A stretch of 5,561 nt of DNA from an uncultured Clostridia bacterium. Its GTDB lineage: Bacteria; Bacillota; Clostridia; Christensenellales; CAG-917. The notes beneath the pieces were generated by a model. The model was given only the letters and a program-made list of their open reading frames with translations, searched no databases and was not told the DNA's origin. A program made the position numbers and the translations under genes. The stretch spans positions 1 through 5,561 of the forward strand of contig CAKQMI010000044.1 of assembly GCA_934254835.1 (NCBI GenBank). Direction: 5' to 3'. Each line of letters starts with the position of its first letter. Within the stretch, counting starts at the first letter, position 1. Of the stretch, positions 4,690 through 5,561 are shown one piece after another.

Positions 4690-5397
4690 TTAGTCTATTG
4701 TATAGGTTATATTTATGGGGTTAAATCCCTGAATTGTCTGATTTCGTTTGTTATAAACGCACACGGCGTCTTTCGTCCACATTGCCTCGTACGCTTTATG
4801 CCGTTTTGTGTTATAAGTATCCAGTAAATTATGACATTTCAGCGCCTCTATCGCTCTTAAAACGGTCATTTTCGAAAGACCGGTTTCACGCTCGATTCGC
4901 TTTAACGTTCCAGTATAAACCGCTTCGACGCCCGGTTGAGAGTACGCGAAAAGGAAGGCGTACACAAGCAGTTCAGACGTTGTCAGACCGAGTCGAAACA
5001 TCCAGCCATAAAGCAACACGTGCGACGACGTCGCCGGCATTTTGGGCATTATAACGTAATAACGATTTCGCGCTACGTTGTTGCCGAAAGTAACGTTTTC
5101 TTTACCTACAAGACCGCGCGAAACAAGCGTATTCAAGGCGCATATTATCGTTTTTCTGTCTTTACGTAAGGAATTATGTATAAACGTTATTCCGCCGTAA
5201 TAGGTCGAATTACTGCCCGGGCGTGAGTATTGATATACAAGCGCATACACAAGCACTTCTGCTTGCGTTAAATTCATTTTTAACATCCAATCGTATACGG
5301 AAATAACGAAATCGTCGTCGAAAAGTTTCTTTTCATTGCTTTTGATTTTCGAAATCTCACGTTCGAATTTTTCGTTTGCGTGAAAAGTATGTACCAT
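4690..5397 (-). CDS. Tandem winged-helix protein, probable replication initiator of an integrated element
   Basis: A 235-residue cytoplasmic protein built of two repeated modules offset by 95 residues, at about 30-99 and 126-195. Shared positions include Y35/Y130, W37/W132, M38/M133, L43-T44/L138-T139, E47/E142, L49-V50-Y51-A52/L144-V145-Y146-A147, Y57-S58/Y152-S153 and P60-G61/P155-G156. Each then has a predicted recognition helix (RKDRKTIICALNTLVSRGLV and GLSKMTVLRAIEALKCHNLL). The LTxxEllVYAlvy-ys pattern followed by a helix-turn-helix is one I associate with replication or regulatory proteins of Firmicute plasmids and ICEs. A basic, aromatic tail follows. AAGGGA at 5405-5410, seven bases before the ATG, supports the start. 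The gene follows a truncated gene by 21 bp, probably in one operon, and faces the iteron array and the att site. A copy-control or transcription regulator is the main alternative to an initiator. Confidence 0.62.
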   Translation of the reverse strand: MVHTFHANEKFEREISKIKSNEKKLFDDDFVISVYDWMLKMNLTQAEVLVYALVYQYSRPGSNSTYYGGITFIHNSLRKDRKTIICALNTLVSRGLVGKENVTFGNNVARNRYYVIMPKMPATSSHVLLYGWMFRLGLTTSELLVYAFLFAYSQPGVEAVYTGTLKRIERETGLSKMTVLRAIEALKCHNLLDTYNTKRHKAYEAMWTKDAVCVYNKRNQTIQGFNPINITYTID

Positions 5398-5418
5398 ATT
5401 TTTTTCCCTTACGTAATT

Positions 5419-5561
5419 TTACTTGTTAAGTTGTGTCGCAATTTCCGGCACGCGGGCGAAATCGCCGTTCAGAAGAAGATAATATGCGCCGCGAATAAAG
5501 TCCGGTATTGTAAGGTTCTTTTCTTTCAGAAGGCGCTTTACGGCGTCCGCTTCGGCGTTCG
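5419..5561 (-). CDS. C-terminal end of an unidentified protein (partial, cut by window end)
   Basis: On the minus strand an open frame enters from the right edge and encodes 46 residues before TAA at 5419-5421: it begins NAEADAVKRLLKEKNLTIPD and ends in IATQLNK. The stop is 21 bp before the winged-helix gene, with no promoter in the gap, so the two are probably co-transcribed. Codon composition and a leucine/lysine-rich helical pattern look like real coding sequence. The pattern of a charged helix, LTIPDFIR, then another helix loosely resembles a ribbon-helix-helix DNA-binding domain, as in mobilisation or partition proteins, but too little is present to assign a family. Confidence 0.6.
   Translation of the reverse strand, partial: NAEADAVKRLLKEKNLTIPDFIRGAYYLLLNGDFARVPEIATQLNK

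Overview
The window looks like a chromosomal stretch from a low-to-mid GC Clostridia-type Firmicute, probably an uncultured gut lineage. The basis is strong Shine-Dalgarno sites, sigma-A-type promoters with 17-bp spacers, a family of acyltransferase plus small zinc-ribbon membrane protein that I associate with Clostridia, and a winged-helix replication-type protein resembling those on Firmicute mobile elements. The lineage is an inference; no marker gene is present.

Left part (1-2254): a tRNA-Arg(ACG), cut by the window start, reads leftward from a perfect consensus promoter. Divergent from it is a two-gene operon: a CoA-dependent alcohol acyltransferase-like protein with an HxxxDG motif, then a zinc-ribbon membrane protein of about six helices whose frame touches the stop codon of the first. 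A 12-bp-stem bidirectional terminator separates this operon from the convergent gene to its right.

Middle (2252-3990): a YbaK-type aminoacyl-tRNA deacylase on the minus strand, with an extended -10 promoter and a palindrome over its -35. Next is an AT-rich, membrane-anchored HNH endonuclease on the minus strand with its own promoter and a strong ribosome binding site. Behind the nuclease is a 140-bp non-coding segment with hairpins, bounded by inverted sequences that match a tRNA T-arm.

Right part (3998-5561): a strong terminator hairpin directly follows the 3' portion of a tRNA-Asn(GTT). The tRNA sequence stops at the anticodon loop and has no 5' half. This is the expected scar of an element that integrated into tRNA-Asn at the anticodon loop, with native chromosome to the left and element DNA to the right. 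The element side holds a palindrome-rich stretch of about 400 bp, an AT-rich run, four clear iterons (about 22-bp period, plus two degenerate units), a gene for a protein with two tandem winged-helix modules (likely replication initiator or copy-control protein), and the 3' end of an upstream operon partner. Together the right part reads as the replication end of an integrative plasmid-like element (ICE/IME). The integrase, the other att site and any cargo would lie beyond the right edge.
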